From Salinisphaeraceae bacterium UBA4764 (lineage in GTDB: Bacteria > Pseudomonadota > Gammaproteobacteria > Nevskiales > Salinisphaeraceae), in NCBI GenBank assembly GCA_002403445.1, contig DHHU01000008.1:23673-35511 (forward strand): a stretch of 11,839 bases of DNA, read 5' to 3'. Below the pieces are notes generated by a model. It was not told the DNA's origin and made no database searches. It was given only the letters and a program-made list of their open reading frames with translations. This document shows, in pieces, positions 1-7,718 of this stretch. A program made the position numbers and the translations under genes. Position 1 is the stretch's first letter, and every line of letters starts with the position of its first letter.

Positions 1-720
1 TTTCCAGCCGCGTCTGGTCTGTTCGGGCAGCCGACCACCGTTAACAACGTCGAGACAGTCTGCAACGTCCCGCACATCATCAACAACGGTGCCGAGTGGT
101 TCCAAAATTTGGGCCGCAACAAGGATGGGGGCACCAAACTCTACGGAGCCTCGGGTCACGTCAGTAAACCTGGATTGGTGGAGTTGCCCATCGGCACGCC
201 GCTTGCTGAACTCATGGAATACTTCGGCGGCGTCCGCGACGGTCGTGAACTTAAAGCTTTGCTGCCCGGCGGCGGCTCTACTCCCCTGCTCACACAGGAT
301 CATCTTGACACGCCAATGGACTACGAAGGCGTGGGCGCGGCCGGCAGCCGTCTCGGTACCGGCACCTTGGTCGTATTCGATGATCGGACGCCGATTGTCG
401 GAGTACTGAAGAACCTCGAACATTTTTATGCCCAAGAATCCTGTGGTTGGTGCACTCCGTGCCGCGATGGTCTGCCTTGGGTCGAACGGATTCTAACCAA
501 TCTTGAAGCGGGCGAAGGACGACCGGGCGACATTGAGCTGCTCGACATGCATGTCAAACTACTTGGACCCGGTAAGACATTTTGTGCGCACGCGCCAGGT
601 GCAATGGGGCCCCTAGAATCCGGTTTGAAATATTTCCGTGATGAACTCGCCGCACTCATCCCCGAACATGGCGAAACACTGGGCTTGCACGAACCAGCCA
701 ACATCGCGACGCAAAACTAA
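1..720 (+). CDS. nuoF: NADH-quinone oxidoreductase subunit F, 3' part (N-terminus outside window)
   Basis: C-terminal 239 residues of the NADH- and FMN-binding subunit of complex I; the family is about 430-445 residues, so roughly the first 200, including most of the FMN/NADH-binding fold, lie upstream of the window. NuoF takes hydride from NADH on the cytoplasmic arm and passes electrons from FMN to Fe-S cluster N3. The N3 ligands are visible in ESCGWCTPCRDG (Cys at partial residues 148, 151, 154) with the fourth Cys at 195 in GKTFCAHAPGA. The start of the fragment (GLFGQPTTVNNVETVCNVP) is also a family hallmark. The frame is open from base 1 to a TAA stop. nuoG follows after 48 bp. Nothing looks degenerate. 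Identity is very secure; only the start is unknown. Confidence 0.98.
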   Translation, partial: FPAASGLFGQPTTVNNVETVCNVPHIINNGAEWFQNLGRNKDGGTKLYGASGHVSKPGLVELPIGTPLAELMEYFGGVRDGRELKALLPGGGSTPLLTQDHLDTPMDYEGVGAAGSRLGTGTLVVFDDRTPIVGVLKNLEHFYAQESCGWCTPCRDGLPWVERILTNLEAGEGRPGDIELLDMHVKLLGPGKTFCAHAPGAMGPLESGLKYFRDELAALIPEHGETLGLHEPANIATQN

Positions 721-768
721 TTAAAAACTCCAAGACGATCATCGACACACCAGATTAGACAGACGGGC

Positions 769-3453
769 ATGGCAAAAATTACTATCGACGGTAGGCAGTA
801 TGATGTCGACGAAACCGACAACGTCCTGAAGGTTGCGCTCTCCAAGGGCTTCGACCTGCCTTATTTCTGTTGGCACCCCGAGCTTCACAGCGTTGGGGCC
901 TGCCGCCAGTGCGCTGTCAAGCAGTACAAGAACGGAGACGACACGCAAGGCCAGATCGCCATGGCTTGTATGACCCCGGCCTCGGACGGGTCGTTGTTTT
1001 CGATCAGCGATAATGAGGCCGCTGAAATGCGCGCCCAAGTTGTGGAGTGGTTAATGATTAACCACCCCCACGATTGCGCGGTGTGCGAAGAGGGTGGCGA
1101 ATGTCACCTGCAGGACATGACGCTGATGACCGGCCACACGCGGCGGCGCTATATCGGCCCCAAGCGAACCCATCGCAATCAGAACCTTGGGCCATTCATT
1201 TCTCACGAAATGAATCGCTGTATCGCTTGTTATCGCTGTGTCCGCTACTATCGCGATTACGCCGACGGGAATGATTTGCGGGCGCTGGGTTCGCACATGA
1301 ACGTCTACTTCGGTCGCGATACTGACGGTCCGTTCGAAAATGAATTCTCCGGCAATCTGGTGGAGGTCTGCCCGACCGGCGTTTTTACAGACAAGACACT
1401 CGGTGCCCATTACATTCGCAAATGGGATCTACAAAACGCGCCGAGTATCTGCACCCACTGCTCACTTGGTTGCAACACCAGCCCCGGTTCACGGCGCGGC
1501 GAACTCAGGCGCATTCAGAACCGCTATCACGGCGAGATCAATCACTATTTCCTATGTGACCGTGGCCGCTTCGGTGCTGGGTTTACCACCCGAGATGACC
1601 GGCCGCGACAACCGCTGTCCCGGTCAGCCAACAATGTATTGGAACCTGTTGCGAAAGATGACGCTATAGCCGCCGTTCGTCAGGCAATAGCCAGTGGTCG
1701 TGCAATCGGCATCGGTTCGCCGCGTGCCTCAATCGAGGACAACTACGCGTTGCGTCATCTGCTCGGCGCCGAGCACTTCGTGAACGGCCTCTCGGCAGCC
1801 GAAAGCCGCGCAAGTCATGCTGTGCGTGACCTACTGGCCGACAACGCGAATCACATCGCCACGCTGCGTGAAGTCGAATCCTGTGACGCCGTGTTTGTAA
1901 TCGGCGAAGACGTCACCCAGACAGCACCACGCTTGGCGCTTTCACTTCGCCAATCGGCGAAGACCAAGCATTTCGAGCTGGCTCGCGCGGCCAACATTCC
2001 AAAATGGCACGCGCGTGCGGTTCACGAGGCAGGACAGCATCATTACAACCCGATTTTCGAGGCCACACCGGCCGCAACTCGACTCCAAGACATAACCGCC
2101 GAATCCACGCACGGCGACGCCCAGACAATCGCCCAACTTGCGTTCGCAGTGGCCAGCCGTCTCGACTCCCAAGCCCCTGCGCCCAGCAATGTCGACGACG
2201 AATTGTTGAAACGAGCCGAAATCATTGCCGAGACACTTCGGAACGCAACCAAACCGCTGATCGTTGTCGGAACAGGACTCGGGGATTCCGATGTAGTGAC
2301 CGCAGCCGGTAACGTGATGAAGGCGCTCACTACTGCCAATGATGCGGCCCAGATCTTCCCGACATTGCTCGAAGCCAATAGTCTCGGTATGTCACTATTT
2401 GACGCTCCGTCTATCGACCATGCGCTGACACAAGTGGAATCCGGCGACGTTGATACGCTAGTTGTCAATCAGAACGATATCTTCGAGCGCGCGCCGACTC
2501 ACCGCGTTGATGCCGTATTAAAGAATCTCAAAAATCTTGTGGTTTTGGACCATAGCCTGACCGAAACCACGGCGCGGGCCGACCATGTATTGCCGGCTGG
2601 CAGTTTCGCCGAGGCCGACGGCACCCTGATCAACAACGAAGGCCGGGCCCAACGATTTTTCCAAGTGTTCATTTCCGAGGGCCCCATTCAGGAAACCTGG
2701 AGATGGTGCGCCGATTTAGCTCGTGCACTGGGACGGCCCGTGCGCTGGAATGGTATGGACGATCTCATCACGGCCATCGTAGACGAACTACCACAGTTTG
2801 CCGGCATCCAAGACGCGGCACCGAGCCAGAGCTTTCGCAAAGCCGGCATGCGTTTCCCGCGTGGCACCCACCGTCAAGCCGCACGAACTGCACTCTATGC
2901 CGAGATCGACGTGCGCGAGCGCCGGCCCGAGGTCGATGCTGATTCGGCACTCAGTTTTTCAATGGAGGGTTATCACGGCTCGGAACTGCCGAGTGAATTG
3001 CTCGCCTACGCGTATGCCCCGGGCTGGGAATCCAATCAGCAAGCCATCACACGCTTTCAAGACGAAGTCGGTGGGCATTTGAAAATGGGCGATCCAGGCG
3101 TGCGTATCATGACGTCTAAAGATAATGGCGGCTACACGAAACTACCCCAAACAAATAGCGATGGCGGAGGTTGGCGCGTAGCACCGCGCTATCATATATT
3201 TGATAGCGAGTCGCAATCAGCGCGCGCGCCGGCAATCGCCGAACGCGTCAATGGACGCCAAATCACGGTCAACCGCGCCAGCGCAGACAAACTCGGCGTC
3301 GCCGACGGCGACAGCCTGTCGATCACTATCGACGGCGACGCGCTAAGCCTCCCGGTCGCGATTGACGACAGTCTTGGCGATCAGGTTATCGGCATACCCA
3401 TCGGGTCCCAAGGAGTATCCGGCGTTCATGCTGCTAGTCAAGTTGAAGCATGA
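769..3453 (+). CDS. nuoG: NADH-quinone oxidoreductase subunit G
   Basis: 894-residue Fe-S subunit of the peripheral arm of complex I, which wires electrons from NuoF/NuoE towards NuoI. The N-terminal ferredoxin-like domain has [2Fe-2S] N1b ligands C34, C45, C48, C67. The His-Cys motif for N5 is H99, C103, C106, C112. N4 ligands are C151, C154, C157 and C201. Residues C228, C231, C235 and C263 match the off-pathway N7 cluster found in the long E. coli-type NuoG. The remaining ~620 residues are the molybdopterin-oxidoreductase-like domain, which holds no cofactor in this family (known for the family, not visible here). Length is close to the 908 residues of E. coli. The ATG start gives the typical MxxITIDG opening; a clear Shine-Dalgarno is not seen in the 48-bp gap. 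The stop overlaps the nuoH start as ATGA. Sequence is normal, with two inverted repeats inside the gene listed separately. Confidence 0.98.
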   Translation: MAKITIDGRQYDVDETDNVLKVALSKGFDLPYFCWHPELHSVGACRQCAVKQYKNGDDTQGQIAMACMTPASDGSLFSISDNEAAEMRAQVVEWLMINHPHDCAVCEEGGECHLQDMTLMTGHTRRRYIGPKRTHRNQNLGPFISHEMNRCIACYRCVRYYRDYADGNDLRALGSHMNVYFGRDTDGPFENEFSGNLVEVCPTGVFTDKTLGAHYIRKWDLQNAPSICTHCSLGCNTSPGSRRGELRRIQNRYHGEINHYFLCDRGRFGAGFTTRDDRPRQPLSRSANNVLEPVAKDDAIAAVRQAIASGRAIGIGSPRASIEDNYALRHLLGAEHFVNGLSAAESRASHAVRDLLADNANHIATLREVESCDAVFVIGEDVTQTAPRLALSLRQSAKTKHFELARAANIPKWHARAVHEAGQHHYNPIFEATPAATRLQDITAESTHGDAQTIAQLAFAVASRLDSQAPAPSNVDDELLKRAEIIAETLRNATKPLIVVGTGLGDSDVVTAAGNVMKALTTANDAAQIFPTLLEANSLGMSLFDAPSIDHALTQVESGDVDTLVVNQNDIFERAPTHRVDAVLKNLKNLVVLDHSLTETTARADHVLPAGSFAEADGTLINNEGRAQRFFQVFISEGPIQETWRWCADLARALGRPVRWNGMDDLITAIVDELPQFAGIQDAAPSQSFRKAGMRFPRGTHRQAARTALYAEIDVRERRPEVDADSALSFSMEGYHGSELPSELLAYAYAPGWESNQQAITRFQDEVGGHLKMGDPGVRIMTSKDNGGYTKLPQTNSDGGGWRVAPRYHIFDSESQSARAPAIAERVNGRQITVNRASADKLGVADGDSLSITIDGDALSLPVAIDDSLGDQVIGIPIGSQGVSGVHAASQVEA
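3187..3208 (+). repeat. 8-bp inverted repeat within nuoG
   Basis: Arms CGCTATCA (3187-3194) and TGATAGCG (3201-3208) are exact reverse complements with an AT-only 6-nt loop (TATATT), inside the 3' third of nuoG. The AT-rich loop differs from its GC-richer surroundings. Probably incidental. Confidence 0.5.
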
Positions 3454-4430
3454 TGATCGGCGTTTCTGACTCTACATTCTTCAGCGCCCTGTGGCAGGGC
3501 GCTGAAACAATTATCATCTTGCTGGCGGTCGTGATTGCATCGGCATTGTTGATCTGGCTCGAACGCCGATTGCTGGGGCTTTGGCAGGATCGCTACGGCC
3601 CCAACCGAGTCGGACCCTTCGGCTTGCTCCAAGTCGTTGCGGACATGATCAAGATCTTCTTTAAAGAAGACTGGATACCTCCGTTTGCCGACAAAGCCGT
3701 GTTCATCATTGCGCCTGCAGTGATTATGCTCACGACCCTTCTCACCTTTGCCGTGGTGCCGTTTACCGAAACGATCGACGTCGTCAATCTCAACATCGGC
3801 CTGTTGTTTGTATTGGCCATGAGTTCGCTCGGAGTCTATGCGGTGATTCTCGGAGGCTGGTCATCGGACAACAAATACGCCATGCTCGGCGGGCTGCGAA
3901 CCGCCGCCCAGATGATTTCCTACGAAGTATTTATGGGCCTGGCATTGCTCGGCGTCGTCATGCTGGCTGGCAGCTTCAACTTGCACACCATAGTGGAGTC
4001 ACAGGCGGGCCTCTGGAATGTTTTGACCCAGTTTCCGTCTTTCGTGATCTTCCTGATCGCTGGCTGTGCCGAAATTCATCGCGCGCCGTTCGACTTGCCG
4101 GAAGCTGAACAAGAACTCACGGCAGGTTTTCATACCGAATATTCGGGAATGAAGTTCGGCATGTTCTTTGTCGGCGAATACGCTGGCATTGTCTTAATTT
4201 CCAGCTTGATCACGGTGTTGTTCTTTGGCGGCTGGCTTGGCCCTGTACTGCCCGGCATTGTCTGGTTTTTGATTAAGACAATGTTTTTCATCATATTCTT
4301 CGTACTACTGCGTGCTGCGACGTTTAGGCCCCGCTACGATCAATTGATGAGTTTTGGCTGGAAAGTTCTTCTCCCAATTGCGCTGGCCAATATCGCTCTG
4401 ACCGCGGCGGCTGTAGTCGCCACCTCGTAG
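3450..4430 (+). CDS. nuoH: NADH-quinone oxidoreductase subunit H
   Basis: 326-residue integral membrane subunit (E. coli 325) that forms the heel of complex I, lines the quinone chamber and starts the proton-transfer axis; eight membrane helices are usual. Family motifs are clear: ERRLLGLWQDRYGPNRVG (residues 38-55), the ADMIKIFFKEDW stretch (64-75), GWSSDNKYAMLGGLR (136-150), RAPFDLPEAEQEL (211-223) with acidic quinone-site loop residues, then EYSGMKFGMFFVGEY (230-244). The start ATG overlaps the nuoG stop; a second ATG follows directly, so the true start could be one codon later. Near the C-terminus the usual LPRPRYDQ-type motif reads TFRPRYDQ (291-298), so a common Pro is Phe. A strong hairpin covers codons 11-19. 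nuoI follows after 41 bp. Confidence 0.98.
   Translation: MMIGVSDSTFFSALWQGAETIIILLAVVIASALLIWLERRLLGLWQDRYGPNRVGPFGLLQVVADMIKIFFKEDWIPPFADKAVFIIAPAVIMLTTLLTFAVVPFTETIDVVNLNIGLLFVLAMSSLGVYAVILGGWSSDNKYAMLGGLRTAAQMISYEVFMGLALLGVVMLAGSFNLHTIVESQAGLWNVLTQFPSFVIFLIAGCAEIHRAPFDLPEAEQELTAGFHTEYSGMKFGMFFVGEYAGIVLISSLITVLFFGGWLGPVLPGIVWFLIKTMFFIIFFVLLRAATFRPRYDQLMSFGWKVLLPIALANIALTAAAVVATS
3480..3506 (+). repeat. Perfect inverted repeat (12-bp arms, 3-nt loop) in the 5' end of nuoH
   Basis: Left arm TTCAGCGCCCTG (3480-3491), loop TGG (3492-3494), right arm CAGGGCGCTGAA (3495-3506). The arms are exact reverse complements and GC-rich, so the mRNA should fold here, 30 nt after the nuoH start. The arms coincide with codons 11-14 and 16-19 of nuoH, with Trp15 as the loop. 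No T-run follows, so it is not a standard intrinsic terminator. A role in mRNA stability or in tuning NuoH translation is only inference. Confidence 0.85.
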
Positions 4431-4471
4431 GCTGATATTGTTCATTTTTCTACTAACGTGAGTATTACTCG

Positions 4472-4987
4472 ATGCTAAGCGTTCTGCGCACAATCTGGAT
4501 GGTGCTACTGCACAGTTTCCGCAAGCGCGATACGGTACTTTATCCGGAAGTCAAACCCTATCTGCCCCCTCGCTACCGGGGACGGATCGTGCTCACCCGC
4601 GATCCCGACGGCGCTGAGCGCTGCGTCGCCTGCAATCTGTGTTCTGTGGCCTGCCCGGTGGACTGTATTAGCGTGATCAAAGGCGAGGACGAAACCGGGC
4701 GATGGTATCCCGACACGTTCCAGATCAATTTCTCGCGCTGCATCTACTGCGGCTTCTGTGAAGAGGCGTGTCCCACTTACGCAATCCAGCTGACCCCTGA
4801 CTTCGAGATGGGTGAATTCGATCGCCAGAAGATGGTATACGAGAAATCCGACCTGACCATCAGTGGCGTCGGCAAACGCCCGGGCTACAATTATTATCGA
4901 GTTGCTGGCATGGCGGTCGGCGGCAAGGACAAGGGCGAGGCTGTAAGTGAATCCGAGCCCGTCGATATCAAAACCCTTTTGCCTTAG
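4472..4987 (+). CDS. nuoI: NADH-quinone oxidoreductase subunit I
   Basis: 171-residue ferredoxin-type subunit that sits at the junction of the two arms and carries the two [4Fe-4S] clusters N6a and N6b, passing electrons towards terminal cluster N2 and quinone. Two CxxCxxCxxxCP motifs are complete: C51, C54, C57, C61 and C90, C93, C96, C100. The stretch ending FEMGEFDRQKMVYEK (111-125) and the C-terminal GKDKGEA...DIKTLLP are typical of gammaproteobacterial NuoI. It is about nine residues shorter at the N-terminus than the E. coli protein; an in-frame TAA at 4454 and no start codon between it and the ATG rule out a longer ATG form. Only a weak GTGAG lies upstream as ribosome-binding site. nuoJ starts 9 bp after the stop. 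Confidence 0.98.
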   Translation: MLSVLRTIWMVLLHSFRKRDTVLYPEVKPYLPPRYRGRIVLTRDPDGAERCVACNLCSVACPVDCISVIKGEDETGRWYPDTFQINFSRCIYCGFCEEACPTYAIQLTPDFEMGEFDRQKMVYEKSDLTISGVGKRPGYNYYRVAGMAVGGKDKGEAVSESEPVDIKTLLP

Positions 4988-4996
4988 GACTCAGTC

Positions 4997-5542
4997 ATGC
5001 AAGTCGTATTTTTCATTGCTGCATTGACTGCTATCGCCGCCACAGTTCGAGTTATCACCTGTGCCAATGCGGTGCATGCTTTGCTGTATCTAATCCTGTC
5101 GCTGATAGCGATCGCTGTCGATTTTTACGTGCTTGGCGCACCGTTCTCGGCTACGCTTGAAGTCATCGTCTATGCTGGCGCTATTATGGTTTTGTTCGTT
5201 TTCGTGGTGATGATGCTTAGCATCAACGATCAGACCGTCAAAACCGAGCGTCAGTGGCTCAAGCCAAGCATATGGATCGGGCCCGGATTGATGAGTATCG
5301 TTCTACTTGTCGTGCTGGCATTCGCCATCGCAACAGGCAATTCAAGCGCCGAGCTCAGCAGTACACCGCTTTCGGCTCACGCTATTGGCGCCAATCTGTT
5401 TGGGCCGTACGTGCTGGTCGTGGAGTTGACCGCTTTTATACTGTTAGCCGGCTTGGTGGTAGCCGCGCATCTAGGTCGGCCCCAACCCGACTCAGCGCGT
5501 CATGACGCCGAGCGCGGCAAAATCGACGTTCAAAACCGTTAA
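4997..5542 (+). CDS. nuoJ: NADH-quinone oxidoreductase subunit J
   Basis: 181-residue hydrophobic subunit of the membrane arm (E. coli 184), normally five helices, lying between NuoH and NuoK; its third helix helps open the water channel that couples quinone chemistry to pumping. The hallmark motif of TM3, EVIVYAGAIMVLFVFVVMML (55-74), is intact, including Glu55 and Tyr59, as is the TM2 stretch NAVHALLYLILSL (24-36). The start ATG has a good AGGA ribosome-binding site at 4986-4989 overlapping the nuoI stop. The last ~25 residues are hydrophilic and less conserved. nuoK follows after 17 bp. Confidence 0.97.
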   Translation: MQVVFFIAALTAIAATVRVITCANAVHALLYLILSLIAIAVDFYVLGAPFSATLEVIVYAGAIMVLFVFVVMMLSINDQTVKTERQWLKPSIWIGPGLMSIVLLVVLAFAIATGNSSAELSSTPLSAHAIGANLFGPYVLVVELTAFILLAGLVVAAHLGRPQPDSARHDAERGKIDVQNR

Positions 5543-5559
5543 TTTACACTGGATTAGTC

Positions 5560-5868
5560 ATGCAGGTAATTCCCATGGGCTACGGCCTCGCATTGGCCGC
5601 CATCTTGTTCGTGCTCGGGCTGGCCGGGTTGGTTGTTCGTCGCAACATGCTGTTCATGTTGATGTGTTTAGAGATCATGCTAAATGCCGCCGGGCTAGCA
5701 TTCATCGTGGCCGGTTCCCACCAAGGAACTGCCGATGGCCAGAGCATGTTTATTCTGATCATCGCCTACGCCGGTGCTGAAGCCAGCGTCGGGCTCGGGC
5801 TGCTTATTCAGTTATTCAACCGCACCCGCGACGTCGACGTCGCCGCCGCTAGTGAGATGAACGGATGA
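5560..5868 (+). CDS. nuoK: NADH-quinone oxidoreductase subunit K
   Basis: 102-residue, three-helix membrane subunit (E. coli 100), related to MrpC of Na+/H+ antiporters. The two membrane glutamates that carry protons are present: E38 in MLMCLEIMLNA and E74 in AGAEASVGLG, equivalent to E. coli E36 and E72 with a two-residue offset from a longer N-terminus. The chosen ATG gives MQVIPMGYG; the internal ATG at 5575 would cut into the part that matches E. coli, so the upstream start is preferred. The C-terminus ends in the usual SEMNG, and the stop overlaps the nuoL start as ATGA, indicating translational coupling. Confidence 0.97.
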   Translation: MQVIPMGYGLALAAILFVLGLAGLVVRRNMLFMLMCLEIMLNAAGLAFIVAGSHQGTADGQSMFILIIAYAGAEASVGLGLLIQLFNRTRDVDVAAASEMNG

Positions 5869-7718
5869 GTGCACTGTTTCTTATCATTGTTTTTCCGGTC
5901 CTTGGTGCGCTGGCGCTCTCGTTCTTCCCACGCATGAGCTATAACTCGGCTCGTATTATCGGTGCGGGCTCTGTGGGTCTATCGGCCCTGACCATGATCT
6001 GGTTAATGGTTGCGTGGTTCTCGGCCGGCGGCGGTGCCTACGTTCAGACGCTCTGGAACTGGGTTGATGTGGCACAGTTCCATATACCCTTGGCGCTACG
6101 ACTGGACGGTCTGTCGCTGACCATGATCGGCGTGGTCGCGGGCGTTGGCTTTTTGATTCACCTGTTTGCGACCTGGTACATGGTTCATGATCTTGAAGGT
6201 GCGCCCGGTATGGCGCGTTTTTTCGCCTACATGAACTTGTTTATCGCCGCCATGTTGATTCTTGTGTTGGCGAGCAACCTGTTGGTGCTGTATCTCGGTT
6301 GGGAAGGCGTCGGACTCTGCAGCTATCTGCTGGTCGGCTACTACTTCGAAAAGGAAGCAAATGCCTGGGCGGCGTTCAAGGCATTTCTAATGACGCGAAT
6401 CGGGGATGTCTCGCTGGGCATCGGATTGTTCATTCTTTTCATCAACTTCGGCACTTTGAATATCCACACGCTGTTGCAGCAAGCCCCGCAGGTCTGGGGC
6501 AGTGGCGCACCTATCGCTACTTTGACAGCCCTACTGATTTTGGGTGGCGCTGTTGGCAAATCGGCCCAATTGCCGCTGCAAACCTGGCTTATCGATGCCA
6601 TGGCCGGTCCCACGCCGGTGTCAGCGCTTATTCATGCCGCCACTATGGTCACGGCTGGCGTTTACTTGATCGCCCGTTTGCACGGCTTATTCATTATCGC
6701 CCCGATCGCACTTGAAATCGTAGGCATAGTGGGTGGCATCACGTTACTGATCGCGGGTTTTGCAGCCATCGCCCAAACCGATATCAAGCGGGTGATTGCT
6801 TATTCAACCATGAGCCAAATCGGCTACATGTTTTTGGCCCTTGGCGTTGGTGCATGGCATGCAGCTATCTTCCACTTGATGGTCCACGCTTTCTTCAAGT
6901 CATTACTGTTTCTGACGGCCGGCTCAGTCATTATTGCCTGCCATCACGAGCAGAACATCTTTAAGATGGGGGGCTTGCGCAAACAACTGCCCTTCGATTA
7001 CGCGTTGTTCTGGATTGGTGGCGGTGCTCTATCGGCATTACCTCTGATCACCGCCGGGTTTTATTCCAAAGACCATATACTATCTCTTGCGGCCGTAAAC
7101 GGTCACGTGTACCTCTGGCTTATGGGGCTCCTCGGCGCATTTGTCACTGTGGTCTATACATTCCGCATGATATTCATCGTGTTTCACGGTGAACGCGGTA
7201 TGAATGCCGAACCCGGGCGAGGCTGGATTATTCACCACACTCCGTTGATTGTGCTAGCCATTTTGTCGACGGTAATTGGGGCCTTCATTCATCAGCCATT
7301 GGATGGTGTGTTGCCTTCGGCTTCCGATGCGAATTCGCTTGGTATGGAAATACTGCTGGAAGTCATATCCAGCCTTGTGTCTCTCGGCGGACTAGTGATC
7401 ACCGCCGCCGTATTTCTCGGCGCCCGCGATGCGCTTGCCAAGGTGGTTGCAAGCGACGCTGGCCAGAAGATCCATCAGTTCTTGTTCGGTGGTCTGGGCT
7501 TCGACACACTGTATGATCGATTGTTCGTGCAACCTTACTACTTTGTCGCGCGACTCCATCGAGTCGACTGGATCGAACGCATCGCCAATATCGTTCCAGC
7601 CACGGCCTTGCTGTTCAACGACGGTCTGGCCACCACTCAGTCGGGTCAACTGCGGTGGTACGCCTTTTCGATCTTCGGCGCGGCGTCGATTTTCCTAATC
7701 ATTTTGGTGCTCGGATAA
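5865..7718 (+). CDS. nuoL: NADH-quinone oxidoreductase subunit L
   Basis: 617-residue distal antiporter-like proton pump subunit (E. coli 613), with about 14 core helices plus the long lateral helix and a last anchoring helix. Key charged residues sit where expected with a +3 offset from E. coli: E147 in YLGWEGVG, D181 in TRIGD, K232 in GKSAQLPLQTW, K308 in QTDIKRV, H337/H341 and K345 in HLMVHAFFKSLLFL, and K402-D403 in FYSKDH. The residue after that Lys-Asp pair is His404, where Glu (SKDEI) is usual. The C-terminal GFDTLYDRLFVQPY followed by a final hydrophobic segment is the normal ND5-like tail. The start overlaps the nuoK stop; the TAA stop is followed at once by the nuoM ATG. Confidence 0.98.
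   Translation: MSALFLIIVFPVLGALALSFFPRMSYNSARIIGAGSVGLSALTMIWLMVAWFSAGGGAYVQTLWNWVDVAQFHIPLALRLDGLSLTMIGVVAGVGFLIHLFATWYMVHDLEGAPGMARFFAYMNLFIAAMLILVLASNLLVLYLGWEGVGLCSYLLVGYYFEKEANAWAAFKAFLMTRIGDVSLGIGLFILFINFGTLNIHTLLQQAPQVWGSGAPIATLTALLILGGAVGKSAQLPLQTWLIDAMAGPTPVSALIHAATMVTAGVYLIARLHGLFIIAPIALEIVGIVGGITLLIAGFAAIAQTDIKRVIAYSTMSQIGYMFLALGVGAWHAAIFHLMVHAFFKSLLFLTAGSVIIACHHEQNIFKMGGLRKQLPFDYALFWIGGGALSALPLITAGFYSKDHILSLAAVNGHVYLWLMGLLGAFVTVVYTFRMIFIVFHGERGMNAEPGRGWIIHHTPLIVLAILSTVIGAFIHQPLDGVLPSASDANSLGMEILLEVISSLVSLGGLVITAAVFLGARDALAKVVASDAGQKIHQFLFGGLGFDTLYDRLFVQPYYFVARLHRVDWIERIANIVPATALLFNDGLATTQSGQLRWYAFSIFGAASIFLIILVLG

Noticed and set aside
2043..2468. 141-codon antisense frame opposite nuoG
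   Set aside because: Ser/Ala-rich antisense shadow of a conserved gene; no ribosome-binding site or family match.
4431..4471. AT-richer 41-bp nuoH-nuoI gap as an internal promoter
   Set aside because: No convincing -35/-10 pair could be found; it is short enough to be simple operon spacing.
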